Shown: positions 7,863-19,847 of the stretch, piece after piece | How positions within the stretch are numbered: the first letter of the stretch is position 1 | How the letters are laid out: every line of letters begins with the position of its first letter | The notes under the pieces: model-generated | What the model was told of the DNA's origin: nothing | Databases searched by the model: none | The model's input: only the letters and a program-made list of their open reading frames with translations | From: Pseudohoeflea suaedae | GTDB lineage: Bacteria; Pseudomonadota; Alphaproteobacteria; Rhizobiales; Rhizobiaceae | Direction: 5' to 3' | NCBI RefSeq assembly: GCF_004354915.1 | Contig: NZ_SMSI01000001.1 | Coordinates: 1,302,001 to 1,366,000 of the forward strand | DNA length: 64,000 nucleotides | Translations under genes and position numbers: made by a program

Positions 7863-8459
7863 TTACGAAAGCCAGCCGATCGTGTCTGGGGTGACCCTGA
7901 GGATCCTGTCCTGTGGAATGTCGATCATCGCCGCCTCGTCGCCCGCGATCCCGCCTATACGGTTGAACAGCGCGCGGATCACGCCACCATGGGCAACCAC
8001 GACCATCGGGCCGGTCACGCTTTCGAGAAACCGGTCGATGCGTTTCGCAAGCATCTCGTAGCTCTCCGCTCCGTCGCCCGGCGGGCAGAAGTCCCATTTC
8101 CGCGAATCACGATCCTCGGCGATGCCGGGATAGTCTTTCTCGATGTCGGGAAAGGTCCGGCCTTCCCAGTCTCCGAAGCTCAGTTCGATCAGGAGATCGT
8201 TCGTCTCGTAGGCCTTCGGCTCGAGACCGGCATTGGCCCGCACCAGCTCCATCGTCTCGCGGGTGCGCGACAGCGGGCTGGAAACCCATGCATGGGCGGA
8301 TGGCTCGAAGCCGGGAAGGGCCGCGAGATGCAGGCCGTTGGCGGCGGCCTGGCTGCGGCCGAGCGCGTTGAGCGGGATATCCCGCGCGCCCTGGAGGCGA
8401 CCCTCACGATTGTAATCTGTCTGCCCGTGGCGGATGACGTAGAGCGACAGGTCCTTCAT
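7863..8459 (-). CDS. Histidine phosphatase superfamily protein (phosphoglycerate mutase-like)
   Basis: A 198-aa protein with the phosphohistidine motif VIRHGQTDYN (RHG at 10-12) and the second catalytic histidine in VVVAHGGVIRA near 158. Cofactor-dependent mutases are longer and keep extra residues, so this is more likely a phosphatase of the GpmB/CobC/alpha-ribazole phosphatase class; the substrate is unknown. It lies between fabI and the GFA gene on the same strand with short gaps (37 and 23 bases), so it may be a distal part of a fabI transcript. Confidence 0.9.
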   Translation of the reverse strand: MKDLSLYVIRHGQTDYNREGRLQGARDIPLNALGRSQAAANGLHLAALPGFEPSAHAWVSSPLSRTRETMELVRANAGLEPKAYETNDLLIELSFGDWEGRTFPDIEKDYPGIAEDRDSRKWDFCPPGDGAESYEMLAKRIDRFLESVTGPMVVVAHGGVIRALFNRIGGIAGDEAAMIDIPQDRILRVTPDTIGWLS

Positions 8460-8496
8460 GATCCGGGAGCGTGCCTTTCAGGGCGCGTGGAGAATG

Positions 8497-9315
8497 TCAG
8501 TCCTTGACGGTCGAGATGTCGGGCGCGTCGACGGCCTTCATGCCGACGGTATGATAGCCGGAATCGACGTGATGGACCTCGCCGGTGACGCCGCGCGACA
8601 GGTCGGAGAGAAGATAGAGCGCCGAATCGCCCACTTCGTCGATCGTCACGGTGCGCTTGAGCGGCGAGTTGTACTCGTTCCACTTGAGGATATAGCGGAA
8701 ATCGCCGATGCCGGAGGCCGCCAAGGTCTTGATCGGGCCGGCCGACAGCGCATTGACGCGGATGCCGTTGCTGCCGAGATCGACGGCGAGGTAGCGAACG
8801 CTTGCCTCCAGCGCAGCCTTGGCGACACCCATCACATTGTAGTGCGGCATCACCTTTTCCGCGCCGTAATAGGTCAGCGTCAGCATGGAGCCGCCTTCGT
8901 TCATCAGCGGCTCGGCGCGCTTGGCGACGGAGGTTAGCGAGAAGACGGAGATGTCCATGGTGCGCGCGAAGTTTTCGCGGCTGGTATCGACGTAGCGGCC
9001 AGTCAGTTCATCCTTGTCCGAAAACGCGATCGCGTGGACGAGGAAGTCGATCTTGCCCCACTTGGCTTCCAGCTCCGAAAAGACGGCGTCGATCGTGGCC
9101 GGATCGGTCACGTCGCAATGGCCGGCGAGCAGGGCGCCCAGTTCGTTGGCAAGCGGTTCGACGCGCTTCTTGAGGGCGTCGCCCTGATAGGTGAGCGCGA
9201 TTTCCGCGCCCGCATCGGCGCATGCCTTGGCAATACCCCAGGCAATGGAGCGATTGTTGGCCACGCCCATAACGAGGCCGCGCTTGCCCTTCATCAGGCC
9301 TGAGGTGTCCGCCAT
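8497..9315 (-). CDS. fabI: Enoyl-[acyl-carrier-protein] reductase (NADH)
   Basis: A 272-aa short-chain dehydrogenase of the FabI type, which reduces trans-2-enoyl-ACP in the last step of each fatty-acid elongation cycle. NAD-binding GVANNRSIAWG lies at 17-27 and the catalytic Tyr-x6-Lys set is Tyr149, Tyr159 and Lys166, three residues later than in E. coli FabI. A good Shine-Dalgarno (TAGGAGATT) precedes the ATG. Alphaproteobacteria often carry two FabI genes; this one looks like the housekeeping form. Confidence 0.96.
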   Translation of the reverse strand: MADTSGLMKGKRGLVMGVANNRSIAWGIAKACADAGAEIALTYQGDALKKRVEPLANELGALLAGHCDVTDPATIDAVFSELEAKWGKIDFLVHAIAFSDKDELTGRYVDTSRENFARTMDISVFSLTSVAKRAEPLMNEGGSMLTLTYYGAEKVMPHYNVMGVAKAALEASVRYLAVDLGSNGIRVNALSAGPIKTLAASGIGDFRYILKWNEYNSPLKRTVTIDEVGDSALYLLSDLSRGVTGEVHHVDSGYHTVGMKAVDAPDISTVKD

Positions 9316-9354
9316 GATAATCTCCTAATAGTCATGTCGCGCTGGCTATGGCAC

Positions 9355-9368
9355 AGCACGAATGTGCT
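9355..9368. promoter_or_regulatory. Short palindrome upstream of fabI
   Basis: AGCAC-GAAT-GTGCT is a perfect 5-bp-arm inverted repeat 40-53 bases upstream of the fabI start. Position and symmetry fit an operator over the promoter, possibly for a fatty-acid regulator, but no known consensus was matched. Confidence 0.25.
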
Positions 9369-9442
9369 TACAAGTCGAAGCCATGTACAGACAAGCTTAC
9401 CCATCGGGAATCTACAGGAAAGCCGCCAGCACCACTGCCGGC

Positions 9443-10504
9443 TTACATGAAGACCGATTTCCGCTTGGAGCGCATCATGTCCATGAGCTGCGGATCGGGT
9501 TTGCCGGGAAGCCGGATCCGCAGGTGCACGTGCAGATCGCCGCGCACGCCGTCGGCGCCGGGAAGTCCCTTGCTTTCGACGATCGCCGGCTGGCCGCCGG
9601 TGGTCCACTCGTCAAGCGGAATGCGGGCGGGACCGTCGAGCGTGGGAATGACGATATGCCCGCCCAGAACGGCCTGCGCCAGCTCGATCACGTGATCCAT
9701 GTGCAGCGTCTTGCCTTCGGTTCGGAAGGAGGGGTGCGTCATGTGCCGGATGGTGGCGACGGTCGTGTGAACCCGGTCGCCGCTCGTGGTCTCATGGCGG
9801 ATCTCGGTGCCGTCGGCGATTCCCGCCGGGATTTCGATCCAGCCGGTTGATCCGTCCGGCAGGAGGATGTCCGTCTTGCCGCCCGAGAGAACCTTTTCGA
9901 GATCGACTTCGACGAGCTGCCGGCTTTCCGAACGTTCCCGACGCTCGGCATTCGGCTGGGGCTGCGGGCGCGGCTGCTCCGGCGCGGCGCGGTGAATAGT
10001 CTTCCACTTGGCAAACAATGCGTCGAGCGCCGCCAGCGGATCATCCCGCCTGGCCGCGTCACCCGCCTGGGCGGCGTGCGAGGCATCGGCATGGTCGCCG
10101 AAGATATGCTTGATCATGGCGTCGAAGCCGGCGAGATCGTCATAGGTGCCGGTGTCTCCCGAAGCGCCTGGCGCCGCCGCACCGTCCGACGATCCGGGGC
10201 GAGCCGAAGCCTGCGGGCGCTTGCGCCATGCCGCACGAAAATTCGCGAAGGGATCCGTCTTGGGTTCCGGCGACTTGCGCCTGCGACCGCGGGCGTCGAT
10301 ATCGCCCCGATCGAAGCGCTCCCGCAGCTCCGGATTGACCAGTATCTGGTAAGCCTGCGTGATTTCCGCGAACCGCGATCCCGCCAATGGATCGTTGGGG
10401 TTCTGGTCCGGGTGCCAGGATTTGGCAAGCGAACGATAGGCAGACTTGATCGTGCCCGGATCGGCAGATTTCGGCACGCCGAGGACAGCATAGGGACTAC
10501 GCAT
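9443..10504 (-). CDS. DnaJ/CbpA-like J-domain co-chaperone
   Basis: A 353-aa protein with an N-terminal J domain (residues 1-65; HPD triad at 31-33 in LAKSWHPDQN). A long linker rich in Arg, Pro and Ala (about 75-195) follows, then a DnaJ C-terminal substrate-binding region (VEVDLEKVLSGGKTDILLPD, later VIPTLDGPARIPL). No zinc-finger cysteines are present, so it is a CbpA/type II J protein that stimulates DnaK. The ATG at 10502-10504 places the J domain at the very start, as in the family. The order fabI, J-protein, lipoprotein, pdxH is seen in rhizobia. Confidence 0.9.
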   Translation of the reverse strand: MRSPYAVLGVPKSADPGTIKSAYRSLAKSWHPDQNPNDPLAGSRFAEITQAYQILVNPELRERFDRGDIDARGRRRKSPEPKTDPFANFRAAWRKRPQASARPGSSDGAAAPGASGDTGTYDDLAGFDAMIKHIFGDHADASHAAQAGDAARRDDPLAALDALFAKWKTIHRAAPEQPRPQPQPNAERRERSESRQLVEVDLEKVLSGGKTDILLPDGSTGWIEIPAGIADGTEIRHETTSGDRVHTTVATIRHMTHPSFRTEGKTLHMDHVIELAQAVLGGHIVIPTLDGPARIPLDEWTTGGQPAIVESKGLPGADGVRGDLHVHLRIRLPGKPDPQLMDMMRSKRKSVFM

Positions 10505-10625
10505 TACTTGTTCCCGCACTCTCGGCCCCGCAGACAAAACACGCGGGGCGTGTCAGCAAAGGGTAATCACCATTTGCTAACCATCAGTGTACGCGCGAGA
10601 TAAATCGGAAATCAGCGGCAGTGCG

Positions 10626-11069
10626 TCACGATGTGGGCTGGAAGTCCTGCAGTTCCCACAGGCCGGTCGAGGAGAGGCAGGCCGAGCCTTCGTAAAGCGC
10701 GATGCCCTCGAAGCCGTGCCGGCTGGTCTTGAAGGCGCGGCATTGGCGACCGGTTGCATAGCTCTCGGCCACGTCGGTGACCACGCCCGCCGCTCCGGTG
10801 ACGCTGTTCGACCAGGGATAGGGAAGGCCGGGACGTGCAAGGCCGACCGCGGTCGCGATCGTCGCCTCATCGGACAGCGTCTCGGCATCCGGGGCACGGT
10901 CGGGAACGGAAGCCGTCGTCGTCTTGTCGACGGAAAGCGCAGCGACAGGATTGGAGAGCGTGTTCATGCATCCCGACAGGGCGAGCGCGCAAAGGCAAAC
11001 AAATGCGGGAGCGAAGCCGCGACGGCCGCCCCTCTTTTCCCTCATTCTCGCTTCTGCTAATTCACTCAT
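10626..11069 (-). CDS. RT0821/Lpp0805-family surface lipoprotein
   Basis: A 147-aa lipoprotein. A basic N-terminus is followed by a hydrophobic stretch ending in ALSGC (cysteine near residue 35), a lipobox for signal peptidase II. The mature part ends with a small beta domain holding [19 protein letters not shown]. The family (RT0821/Lpp0805) is common in alphaproteobacteria and has no defined function; related proteins sit in the outer membrane. It is divergent from pdxH, with 53 bases between starts. Confidence 0.78.
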   Translation of the reverse strand: MSELAEARMREKRGGRRGFAPAFVCLCALALSGCMNTLSNPVAALSVDKTTTASVPDRAPDAETLSDEATIATAVGLARPGLPYPWSNSVTGAAGVVTDVAESYATGRQCRAFKTSRHGFEGIALYEGSACLSSTGLWELQDFQPTS

Positions 11070-11122
11070 GCAATTCCCTGGCGGGCAGTCGGGGCCCATT
11101 TCACCCCTACCGAGGTCGAACA

Positions 11123-11743
11123 ATGCCGGATTCAGGGTTAACAACTGGTGACTTTACCGAAGCTGGAGAACCCTTCGCTCTCTTCTCAGACTGGCTAAAT
11201 GATGCAGGCGAAAATGAGGTCAATGACCCCAATGCCATGGCATTGGCCACAGTTGATGCAGATGGCCTGCCCGATGTGCGGATGGTTCTGCTCAAGGGCT
11301 TCGATGAGCGCGGCTTCGTCTTCTACACCAATTTCGAGAGTGCGAAGGGGCAGGAAATCCTTGCGACGATGAAGGCAGCCCTTTGTTTTCACTGGAAAAG
11401 CCTGCGCCGCCAGGTGCGTGTGCGCGGACCTGTGGAAATCGTCTCCAGCGAGGAAGCCGACGAGTATTACGAATCGCGTCCGCGCGGCAGCCGCATCGGC
11501 GCCTGGGCCTCGAAGCAGTCGCGTCCGCTGGAAGGACGCTGGGCGCTGGAAAAGGCCGTGGCTGAATATACCGCGCGCTATGCAGTGGGTTCGATCCCGC
11601 GGCCCGAGCACTGGTCGGGCTTCCGGATCATGCCCACCCAGATCGAATTCTGGCACGACCGCCCGTTCAGGCTGCACGATCGCGTGGTGTTCAAGCGCGG
11701 CGGCGAGGGTGAGGACTGGTCGAAGACGCGGCTCTATCCCTAG
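11123..11743 (+). CDS. pdxH: Pyridoxamine 5'-phosphate oxidase
   Basis: A 206-aa FMN enzyme that oxidises pyridoxamine or pyridoxine 5'-phosphate to pyridoxal 5'-phosphate. Family motifs are intact: [18 protein letters not shown], the substrate loop [16 protein letters not shown], and the C-terminal [12 protein letters not shown] and DWSKTRLYP. The ATG at 11123 gives the normal length. It is convergent with the polysaccharide deacetylase, only 12 bases away. Confidence 0.96.
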   Translation: MPDSGLTTGDFTEAGEPFALFSDWLNDAGENEVNDPNAMALATVDADGLPDVRMVLLKGFDERGFVFYTNFESAKGQEILATMKAALCFHWKSLRRQVRVRGPVEIVSSEEADEYYESRPRGSRIGAWASKQSRPLEGRWALEKAVAEYTARYAVGSIPRPEHWSGFRIMPTQIEFWHDRPFRLHDRVVFKRGGEGEDWSKTRLYP

Positions 11744-11755
11744 AGCCGTAAAACC

Positions 11756-12829
11756 TCAGAAAACAAGGTTCCTGGCCGCAAACGGCAGTCCGGAAGCGAG
11801 TACTTCCACATAGCGGGTCTTCTGATAATAGCCGTTGAGCGAGATCCGGTTGAGCCGGTGGCGTGCATTGGCGTCTTCCATGCGCAGGATATCCGCGGTC
11901 GTGGTGACCGCGAGTTCCACGCCCGACTCCCTGACCGCCTGGAATTCCCTTTCGCCCGCCGCGCAGCGCCCGCCATAGGGATAGGCGAAGGCAGATGGGC
12001 GCTTGCCGGTGATTGCCTCGATGCGGCTTACCGATTGCTCGATTTCCGCGCGCAGCTGTTCATCCGGGACATGCGCCATGTTGCAATGGCTGATCGTATG
12101 GGCGCCGAGACTTGCGAGCGGGTTCTTGATCAGTTCCCTCAGGCCTGCCTCGTCCATGACCTCCCGGTCGACGATGGCGAGCGGATCGATGCCGTTGTCG
12201 AGAGCGTACTCGTCGAGCCGTGCGATGATCTGGTGCTGAGAAGCGCAGGCAAGCGAGCGGTAGAGCCGGTCATAGGCGGCGTATTTCTGCTGCAGCGTCT
12301 CAGTCACGAGGCTGGTGACGCCGACGCCGTCGCCGAAATCGAATTCGAAGCGATCGAGCTTGCGGATCAGCTCCTCTGCCGTTTTCCACCAGATCGAATG
12401 GGTCCGGTCGATAAAGCCGCCGGTGGCGAAGACGGTGAACGGAATGCCGTGGCGGGCGAAAACCGGAGCGGCATGTTCGAGATTGTCCTTGTAGCCGTCA
12501 TCCAGCGTGAACATGACGACGGGCTTGGTCTCGTCGGCCTTCTTGGCGTGCTCGGGAAGGTCGTCGAGCGCGATCGGCGTCATGCCCGCCGCCTTGACCG
12601 CAACGATCGCGGCTTCGAGGAAATCGGGTGTGACGTTCAGATGCGCTACAGGGTCGAATGCCTTTGTCTCGTGCGGACGGACATGGTGAAGCGTGAATAT
12701 CGCGCCCTTGCCGCGCACGTCCGGGGCAAGGCCGGTTCTCGATGCAAGCGACATAATCTCGAGACCGCCCAGAATCGCGGTCTGCTTGATCCAGCGCCTT
12801 GCAGCCACTGCTTTTGGTCCCTGCAGCAT
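11756..12829 (-). CDS. Polysaccharide deacetylase (NodB homology, carbohydrate esterase 4)
   Basis: A 357-aa protein with the CE4 catalytic motif VVMFTLDDGYKDN (LDDGY at 109-113; most family members have FDDG, here FTLDDGY) and the metal-binding HTISHCNM. The later AYPYGG motif supports the fold. CE4 enzymes remove acetyl groups from N-acetylated sugars in surface polysaccharides or peptidoglycan. No signal peptide is evident, and the N-terminal 40 residues are weakly conserved-looking, so the true start may be an internal Met (26). It follows tldD on the same strand. Confidence 0.88.
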   Translation of the reverse strand: MLQGPKAVAARRWIKQTAILGGLEIMSLASRTGLAPDVRGKGAIFTLHHVRPHETKAFDPVAHLNVTPDFLEAAIVAVKAAGMTPIALDDLPEHAKKADETKPVVMFTLDDGYKDNLEHAAPVFARHGIPFTVFATGGFIDRTHSIWWKTAEELIRKLDRFEFDFGDGVGVTSLVTETLQQKYAAYDRLYRSLACASQHQIIARLDEYALDNGIDPLAIVDREVMDEAGLRELIKNPLASLGAHTISHCNMAHVPDEQLRAEIEQSVSRIEAITGKRPSAFAYPYGGRCAAGEREFQAVRESGVELAVTTTADILRMEDANARHRLNRISLNGYYQKTRYVEVLASGLPFAARNLVF

Positions 12830-12965
12830 CAATACGGTATCCCTTGCTCCACGTAAGTCGCTAAAACAGCAAACTCCGGAAGTATTCTCGCTATCGATAT
12901 AGCAAGCGAGGTTTAACCGATCTTGAATCGAGGTGCGTTGATACGAGTTGCAATTAGCGGGCGAG

Positions 12966-14381
12966 TCACACTCGTGTACCGCCAACCGTCATCGCATTCA
13001 TCAGCACGTGCGGCTGGCCGACGCCGACGGGCACGCTCTGCCCCTGCTTGCCGCACATGCCGATACCGGTGTCGAGCGCCATGTCGTTGCCGACCATGGC
13101 GATACGCTGCATCGCTTCGGGGCCGTTGCCGATCAGCATCGCGCCCTTGACCGGAGCGCCGATCTTGCCGTCCTCGATCATGTAGGCCTCCGTACAGCCG
13201 AACACGAACTTGCCGCTCGTCGTGTCCACCTGGCCGCCGCCGAACGAGACCGCATAGATGCCCTTCTTCACCGAAGAAATCATTTCGTCCTTGGTGTGGT
13301 CTCCGCCGAGCATGTAGGTGTTGGTCATGCGCGGCATCGGCTGGTGGGCGTGCGACTGGCGGCGCCCGTTTCCGGTGGGCTTGACGCCCATCAGTCGCGC
13401 ATTCTGCCGGTCCTGCATGTAGCCCACCAGAATGCCGTCCTCGATCAGGACGTTGTAGCCCGACGGGGTGCCTTCGTCATCGACGGAGAGCGAGCCGCGG
13501 CGGCCTTCGATCGTGCCGTCATCGACGACTGTCACGCCCTTCGATGCCACGCGCTGCCCCATGAGGCCCGCAAAGGCCGATGTCTTCTTGCGGTTGGCGT
13601 CGCCTTCCAGTCCATGGCCGACGGCCTCGTGCAGCATCACGCCCGGCCAGCCGGCACCGAGCACCACGTCCATGGTACCCGCCGGGGCGTCGATCGCCGA
13701 CAGATTGACCAGCGCCTGGCGCAGCGCCTCGTTCGCACCGTCCTGCCAGCTTTCCGTGGTCAGGAAATCGCCGAACAACTGGCGACCGCCCATGCCGAAC
13801 GAGCCGGCTTCCTGTCGGTCGCCTTCGCCGACCATGACCGAAACGTTGAGCCGCGTCATGGGGCGGACGTCGCGCACCCGGTGACCGTCGGCCCGCAGGA
13901 TGTCGACGACCTGCCAGCTTGCGCTGAGCGCAGCCGTGACCTGACGCACCCGCTCATCCTTGTCGCGCAGATATGCGTCCATTTCCTGGAGCAGTCTGAC
14001 CTTCTGCTCGAACCCCGGCTCGCCCAGCGGATTGGCGTCCGTGTAGAGAATGCGGTTGGTCCTCTGCGGAGCTTCGGAATAAGTGCCGCCCGAGCCGCGC
14101 GAGACGGCCGAAACCGCATCTGCCGCACGCTTGAGCGCGGCTTCGGAAAATTCGCCCGAATGCGCGAAGCCTGTCGTCTCTCCCGAAACCGATCTGAGGC
14201 CGAATCCCCGGTCCGACGAATAGGAGCCGGATTTGAGCCTGCCATTGTCGAAGAGAAGTGTTTCGGCCTCGCCATATTCGAGGAAGAGCTCACCGTCCTC
14301 GGCCCCGTCGAGCGCATCGCCGACGATCCGCTCGACCGCGGCTTCATCGATATCGAACTGGGAAAGAAGGTCTTGCGACAT
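12966..14381 (-). CDS. tldD: Metalloprotease TldD
   Basis: A 471-aa TldD. The TldD/TldE heterodimer is a zinc protease that matures the microcin B17 leader and degrades unfolded peptides. The catalytic metal motif HEAVGH lies at 251-256 (HExxxH), preceded by GWPGVML. GGAG-type ribosome site GGAGAATTTC precedes the ATG. In alphaproteobacteria TldD lies apart from TldE, as here. It is probably co-transcribed with ialB upstream and the deacetylase downstream. Confidence 0.94.
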   Translation of the reverse strand: MSQDLLSQFDIDEAAVERIVGDALDGAEDGELFLEYGEAETLLFDNGRLKSGSYSSDRGFGLRSVSGETTGFAHSGEFSEAALKRAADAVSAVSRGSGGTYSEAPQRTNRILYTDANPLGEPGFEQKVRLLQEMDAYLRDKDERVRQVTAALSASWQVVDILRADGHRVRDVRPMTRLNVSVMVGEGDRQEAGSFGMGGRQLFGDFLTTESWQDGANEALRQALVNLSAIDAPAGTMDVVLGAGWPGVMLHEAVGHGLEGDANRKKTSAFAGLMGQRVASKGVTVVDDGTIEGRRGSLSVDDEGTPSGYNVLIEDGILVGYMQDRQNARLMGVKPTGNGRRQSHAHQPMPRMTNTYMLGGDHTKDEMISSVKKGIYAVSFGGGQVDTTSGKFVFGCTEAYMIEDGKIGAPVKGAMLIGNGPEAMQRIAMVGNDMALDTGIGMCGKQGQSVPVGVGQPHVLMNAMTVGGTRV

Positions 14382-14524
14382 GAAATTCTCCGGAATGTGG
14401 TGCGGGGCAGGGCTGCTGCCCGCCCGCGCTGGTATCGGCGCTTGGCCTATAGGTAGGCGATCCGGTGCGCCATTTCACCCCGTAGTTCACATGGTCGGAA
14501 ATTTAGGCGTCGCGGCTCGCTGCC

Positions 14525-15049
14525 TCACGGCAGTTCGGCGTAGCCCTCGGTAAAGCCGGAGAGATCGACGGGGATGCCGATGCCTTCCTCGGGCGACTGG
14601 AAGACGATGAAGGTGGCCTGGGTGCCGCCCTGAAGCGTCTTCAACAGGTTTTCGTCGAGGATCACCTCGGCATAGCACCCGTCGGCGAAGCAGCGCACGA
14701 AATAGGCCCGGCCGATATCCTTGCCGTCGACATTGAGGCCGAGGCCCGAGGGCAGAAGCACGCCGAGCGGCGCGAGCACGCGCAGGATCTTCGATTGCTG
14801 GTCGGCCGTCTTGAGCACGACGACGGAAAGCCCGACTTCCGGGCGGTCGTCGGCAATCACGTTCTGCATGAGTGCGCATTGTTCTTCGGGCGCGCCTGCG
14901 GGCGTGTCGCAGACGATAGACCAGGCGCCATGGCTCGATTTCACCGTGCCGGCCTGTTGTGCCGAGACGGGAAGGATACCCGCAACGCCCGTCGAGAATG
15001 CTGCGGCCGTCAGGCCGATGAACAGTTTTTTGGCGAACGTCACTCTCAT
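14525..15049 (-). CDS. Invasion-associated locus B (IalB) family periplasmic protein
   Basis: A 174-aa exported protein: a signal peptide (residues 1-29, ending PVSAQQ) is followed by the IalB core with GAWSIVCDTP, EQCALMQNV and FVRCFADGCYAEV. The four cysteines suggest two disulfides. IalB is named from Bartonella, where it aids erythrocyte invasion, but free-living rhizobia carry several copies, so virulence should not be read into it. The ATG at 15047-15049 has a GGGTTGGTT leader; a TTG two codons earlier is less likely. It is divergent from the cox operon. Confidence 0.87.
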   Translation of the reverse strand: MRVTFAKKLFIGLTAAAFSTGVAGILPVSAQQAGTVKSSHGAWSIVCDTPAGAPEEQCALMQNVIADDRPEVGLSVVVLKTADQQSKILRVLAPLGVLLPSGLGLNVDGKDIGRAYFVRCFADGCYAEVILDENLLKTLQGGTQATFIVFQSPEEGIGIPVDLSGFTEGYAELP

Positions 15050-15404
15050 AACCAACCCGTGCAGCGAATCACTTTGTGTATTGTTTAGTGGGCAGCGACC
15101 AAATTGAAACCCGTTTTCAGGCCTCTTTCACGGACTGACGGCGAAAATGAGGCTTGCAATCGGCCGGCGAAAAGTTGTGGCAACGCACAGTCCCTGCGCG
15201 CTTGCGATGCTGCGGTCATGGTTGGACCCCCTGATTTTGAGGTGCCCGCAAGGAAAAACTGAGGCTGGCTCTTGCGAAAAAATGCCGCAGGGGCGCATTC
15301 TGGGGGCAGTTGCGGGCGCTGTGAAACTGTGGTTTTAAGCTGCCCCGAGATAAGAGGGATTCCGTGTGTCGCAGACATGGCAGCCCACTTGAGGGAGATA
15401 CAGT
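15050..15404. other. Divergent intergenic region between ialB and the cox operon
   Basis: About 355 bases without a gene. It must contain the oxidase promoter. A long-spaced inverted repeat CGCAAG (15247-15252) / CTTGCG (15271-15276) lies in the middle. No FNR box (TTGAT-N4-ATCAA) or clear sigma-70 pair was found by eye. The region ends with the ribosome site GAGGGAG before coxB. Confidence 0.3.
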
Positions 15405-17953
<2,549 letters not shown>

Positions 17954-17970
17954 GCGCCGGAACGAGACAA

Positions 17971-18008
17971 GGAGACAGGCCGCCCGCTCGACAGCCCGGC
18001 CTGTCTCC
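17971..18008 (+). terminator. Hairpin between coxA and ctaB (attenuator-like or mRNA-stability element)
   Basis: GGAGACAGGCC (17971-17981) and GGCCTGTCTCC (17998-18008) are perfectly complementary over 11 bases with a 16-base loop. No T-tract follows, so strong intrinsic termination is not expected. It sits 49 bases before ctaB and could protect the coxBA message from 3' decay or set the ratio of structural subunits to assembly factors. Confidence 0.55.
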
Positions 18009-18057
18009 CACCCAGCCGGATCTTTGCCGGCCAGGAAAACAAAAATCGGGAAGATCC

Positions 18058-19005
18058 ATGTCCGTCACTTCGACAGACGAAAACCTGCCCCTCGGCACAG
18101 CTCCGATCCTTACGGATGGTGACGCGCGCGACTTCTTTGCGCTGCTCAAGCCGCGGGTGATGTCCCTCGTCGTATTCACAGCCCTCGTCGGCATGCTGGT
18201 CGCCCCCGGACACATCAATCCGGTGATCGGCTTTATCGCGATCCTGTGCATCGCCATCGGCGGCGGCGCCTCCGGCGCGCTCAACATGTGGTACGACGCC
18301 GATATCGACGCTGTCATGGGCCGCACCGCCAATCGTCCCATTCCCGCAGGTCGCATCGACGGGTCGAGCGCGCTGGGCTTCGGCCTCACGCTTGCCGCCT
18401 TCTCGGTCGTCACCCTCGGGCTCGCAGCGAACTGGCTCGCCGCCGGCTTGCTCGCCTTCACCATTTTCTTCTACGCCGTCGTCTACACGATCTGGCTCAA
18501 GCGCTCGACGCCGCAGAACATCGTCATCGGCGGCGCCGCCGGAGCGCTGCCACCGGTGATCGGCTGGGCGGCCGTCACGGGCGACGTGACGATCGAAAGC
18601 GTCGTCCTGTTCATGATCATCTTCCTGTGGACGCCGGCCCACTTCTGGGCGCTGGCGCTCTTCAAGTCCGGCGATTACGGCAAGGCCGGCGTCCCGATGA
18701 TGCCGAACGTCGTGGGCGAAGCCTCGACCAAGCGCCAGATGGTTGTCTATGCGGTCCTGACCGCGATTTCCGGCGTGATGCCGGCAGCGCTTGGCTTCGC
18801 AAGCCTTGCCTATGGCGCGGTTGCCCTTTTGCTCGGTGCCGGCTTCGTATGGTACTCGGTCGCCGTTCTCCGGATGCCTGAAGGCGACGAGCGGATGATC
18901 CCGGCCAAGAAGCTCTTCGGCTTCTCGCTGCTCTATCTCGCGATCATCTTCGCCGCGCTTCTGGTCGACGCGCTGGTGCCGCAGCTTCTGGCGATGGTGG
19001 CCTGA
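18058..19005 (+). CDS. ctaB: Protoheme IX farnesyltransferase (heme O synthase)
   Basis: A 315-aa UbiA-family membrane prenyltransferase that adds a farnesyl group to heme B, the first step to heme A. The first Asp-rich motif [19 protein letters not shown] lies at 76-94 (D80, D82, D84); the second region is [15 protein letters not shown]. About eight or nine hydrophobic segments. A 105-base gap with a strong hairpin separates it from coxA, and coxF starts two bases after its stop. Confidence 0.96.
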   Translation: MSVTSTDENLPLGTAPILTDGDARDFFALLKPRVMSLVVFTALVGMLVAPGHINPVIGFIAILCIAIGGGASGALNMWYDADIDAVMGRTANRPIPAGRIDGSSALGFGLTLAAFSVVTLGLAANWLAAGLLAFTIFFYAVVYTIWLKRSTPQNIVIGGAAGALPPVIGWAAVTGDVTIESVVLFMIIFLWTPAHFWALALFKSGDYGKAGVPMMPNVVGEASTKRQMVVYAVLTAISGVMPAALGFASLAYGAVALLLGAGFVWYSVAVLRMPEGDERMIPAKKLFGFSLLYLAIIFAALLVDALVPQLLAMVA

Positions 19006-19006
19006 T

Positions 19007-19159
19007 ATGGACAACAAGGTGGAACTCACCGAGGCGCAGAAAAAGGCCCGCCGCAGCCGCTCGATCGCGCTCGGCCTGGTGCTTGCCGCGCTCGCGGTCC
19101 TTTTTTATGTGATCACCGTGATCAAGCTCGGGCCCAACCTGTTCAACCGCCCCATGTAA
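19007..19159 (+). CDS. coxF: CoxF-like small single-span membrane protein
   Basis: A 50-aa ORF beginning [18 protein letters not shown], followed by one transmembrane helix (about residues 19-41, [20 protein letters not shown]) and a short tail ending NRPM. It starts two bases after the ctaB stop and ends 18 bases before ctaG, leaving no doubt it is part of the operon. Small ORFs named coxF occupy this position in rhizobia; a role in oxidase assembly is inferred from place only. Confidence 0.82.
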   Translation: MDNKVELTEAQKKARRSRSIALGLVLAALAVLFYVITVIKLGPNLFNRPM

Positions 19160-19177
19160 ACCGATCTGGAAAGAGCC

Positions 19178-19786
19178 ATGACCGAACATACCAACGACAA
19201 GGAGAACAAGAGGGCCCGCAAGGATTTGCGGATCGTCGTGTCGTGCCTTGCATTCGTCGGCGGCATGGTCGGCATGAGCTACGCCGCCGTGCCGCTTTAC
19301 GCCATGTTCTGCCAGGTCACCGGCTATGGCGGCACGACCCAGCGCGTGGACCAGGCCTCCGAGACCGTGCTCGATCGCGATATCAAGGTTCATTTCGACG
19401 CCAATACCGGCTCCGGGCTCGCCTGGGATTTCGGCCCGGAAAGGCGCGAGATCAAGCTCAAGATCGGCGAGACCGTGCAGGCCAACTATCTTGCGGTCAA
19501 CAACACCGATCACGAGCTGACCGGGCAGGCGACCTACAACGTCACCCCGCAGTCGGCGGGCGCCTATTTCAACAAGGTCCAGTGCTTCTGCTTCACCGAG
19601 ACCACGCTCAAGCCGGGCGAGAAACTCGAAATGCCGGTGGTATTCTTCGTCGATCCCGACATCGTCAATGACGAGGACACGAAGGACATCACGACGATTA
19701 CACTGTCATACACCTTCTATCCGCACGAGAAGGAAAAACCCGTTGCGGCGGCTGCAAAGCCGGTGCAAGACAACAAACAACTTTGA
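19178..19786 (+). CDS. ctaG: Cytochrome c oxidase assembly protein CtaG (Cox11 family, CuB insertion)
   Basis: A 202-aa protein: cytoplasmic N-terminus, one transmembrane helix (about 18-40), then a periplasmic immunoglobulin-like domain. Cox11 hallmarks are [18 protein letters not shown] (36-53) and the copper-binding VQCFCFTET near residue 130. Cox11 delivers copper to the CuB site of subunit I. It lies between coxF and coxC as in other alphaproteobacteria. Confidence 0.95.
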   Translation: MTEHTNDKENKRARKDLRIVVSCLAFVGGMVGMSYAAVPLYAMFCQVTGYGGTTQRVDQASETVLDRDIKVHFDANTGSGLAWDFGPERREIKLKIGETVQANYLAVNNTDHELTGQATYNVTPQSAGAYFNKVQCFCFTETTLKPGEKLEMPVVFFVDPDIVNDEDTKDITTITLSYTFYPHEKEKPVAAAAKPVQDNKQL

Positions 19787-19847
19787 TCAATCTGCGCCGG
19801 GTTGGGAGAGACCCGGTGCGAGACGTGACCTTATCGGGGGTAACCTA

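Noticed and set aside
12948-14456. A 502-codon plus-strand open frame opposite tldD
   Set aside because: The reverse strand encodes a full TldD with its HExxxH motif; the plus frame has no recognisable domain.
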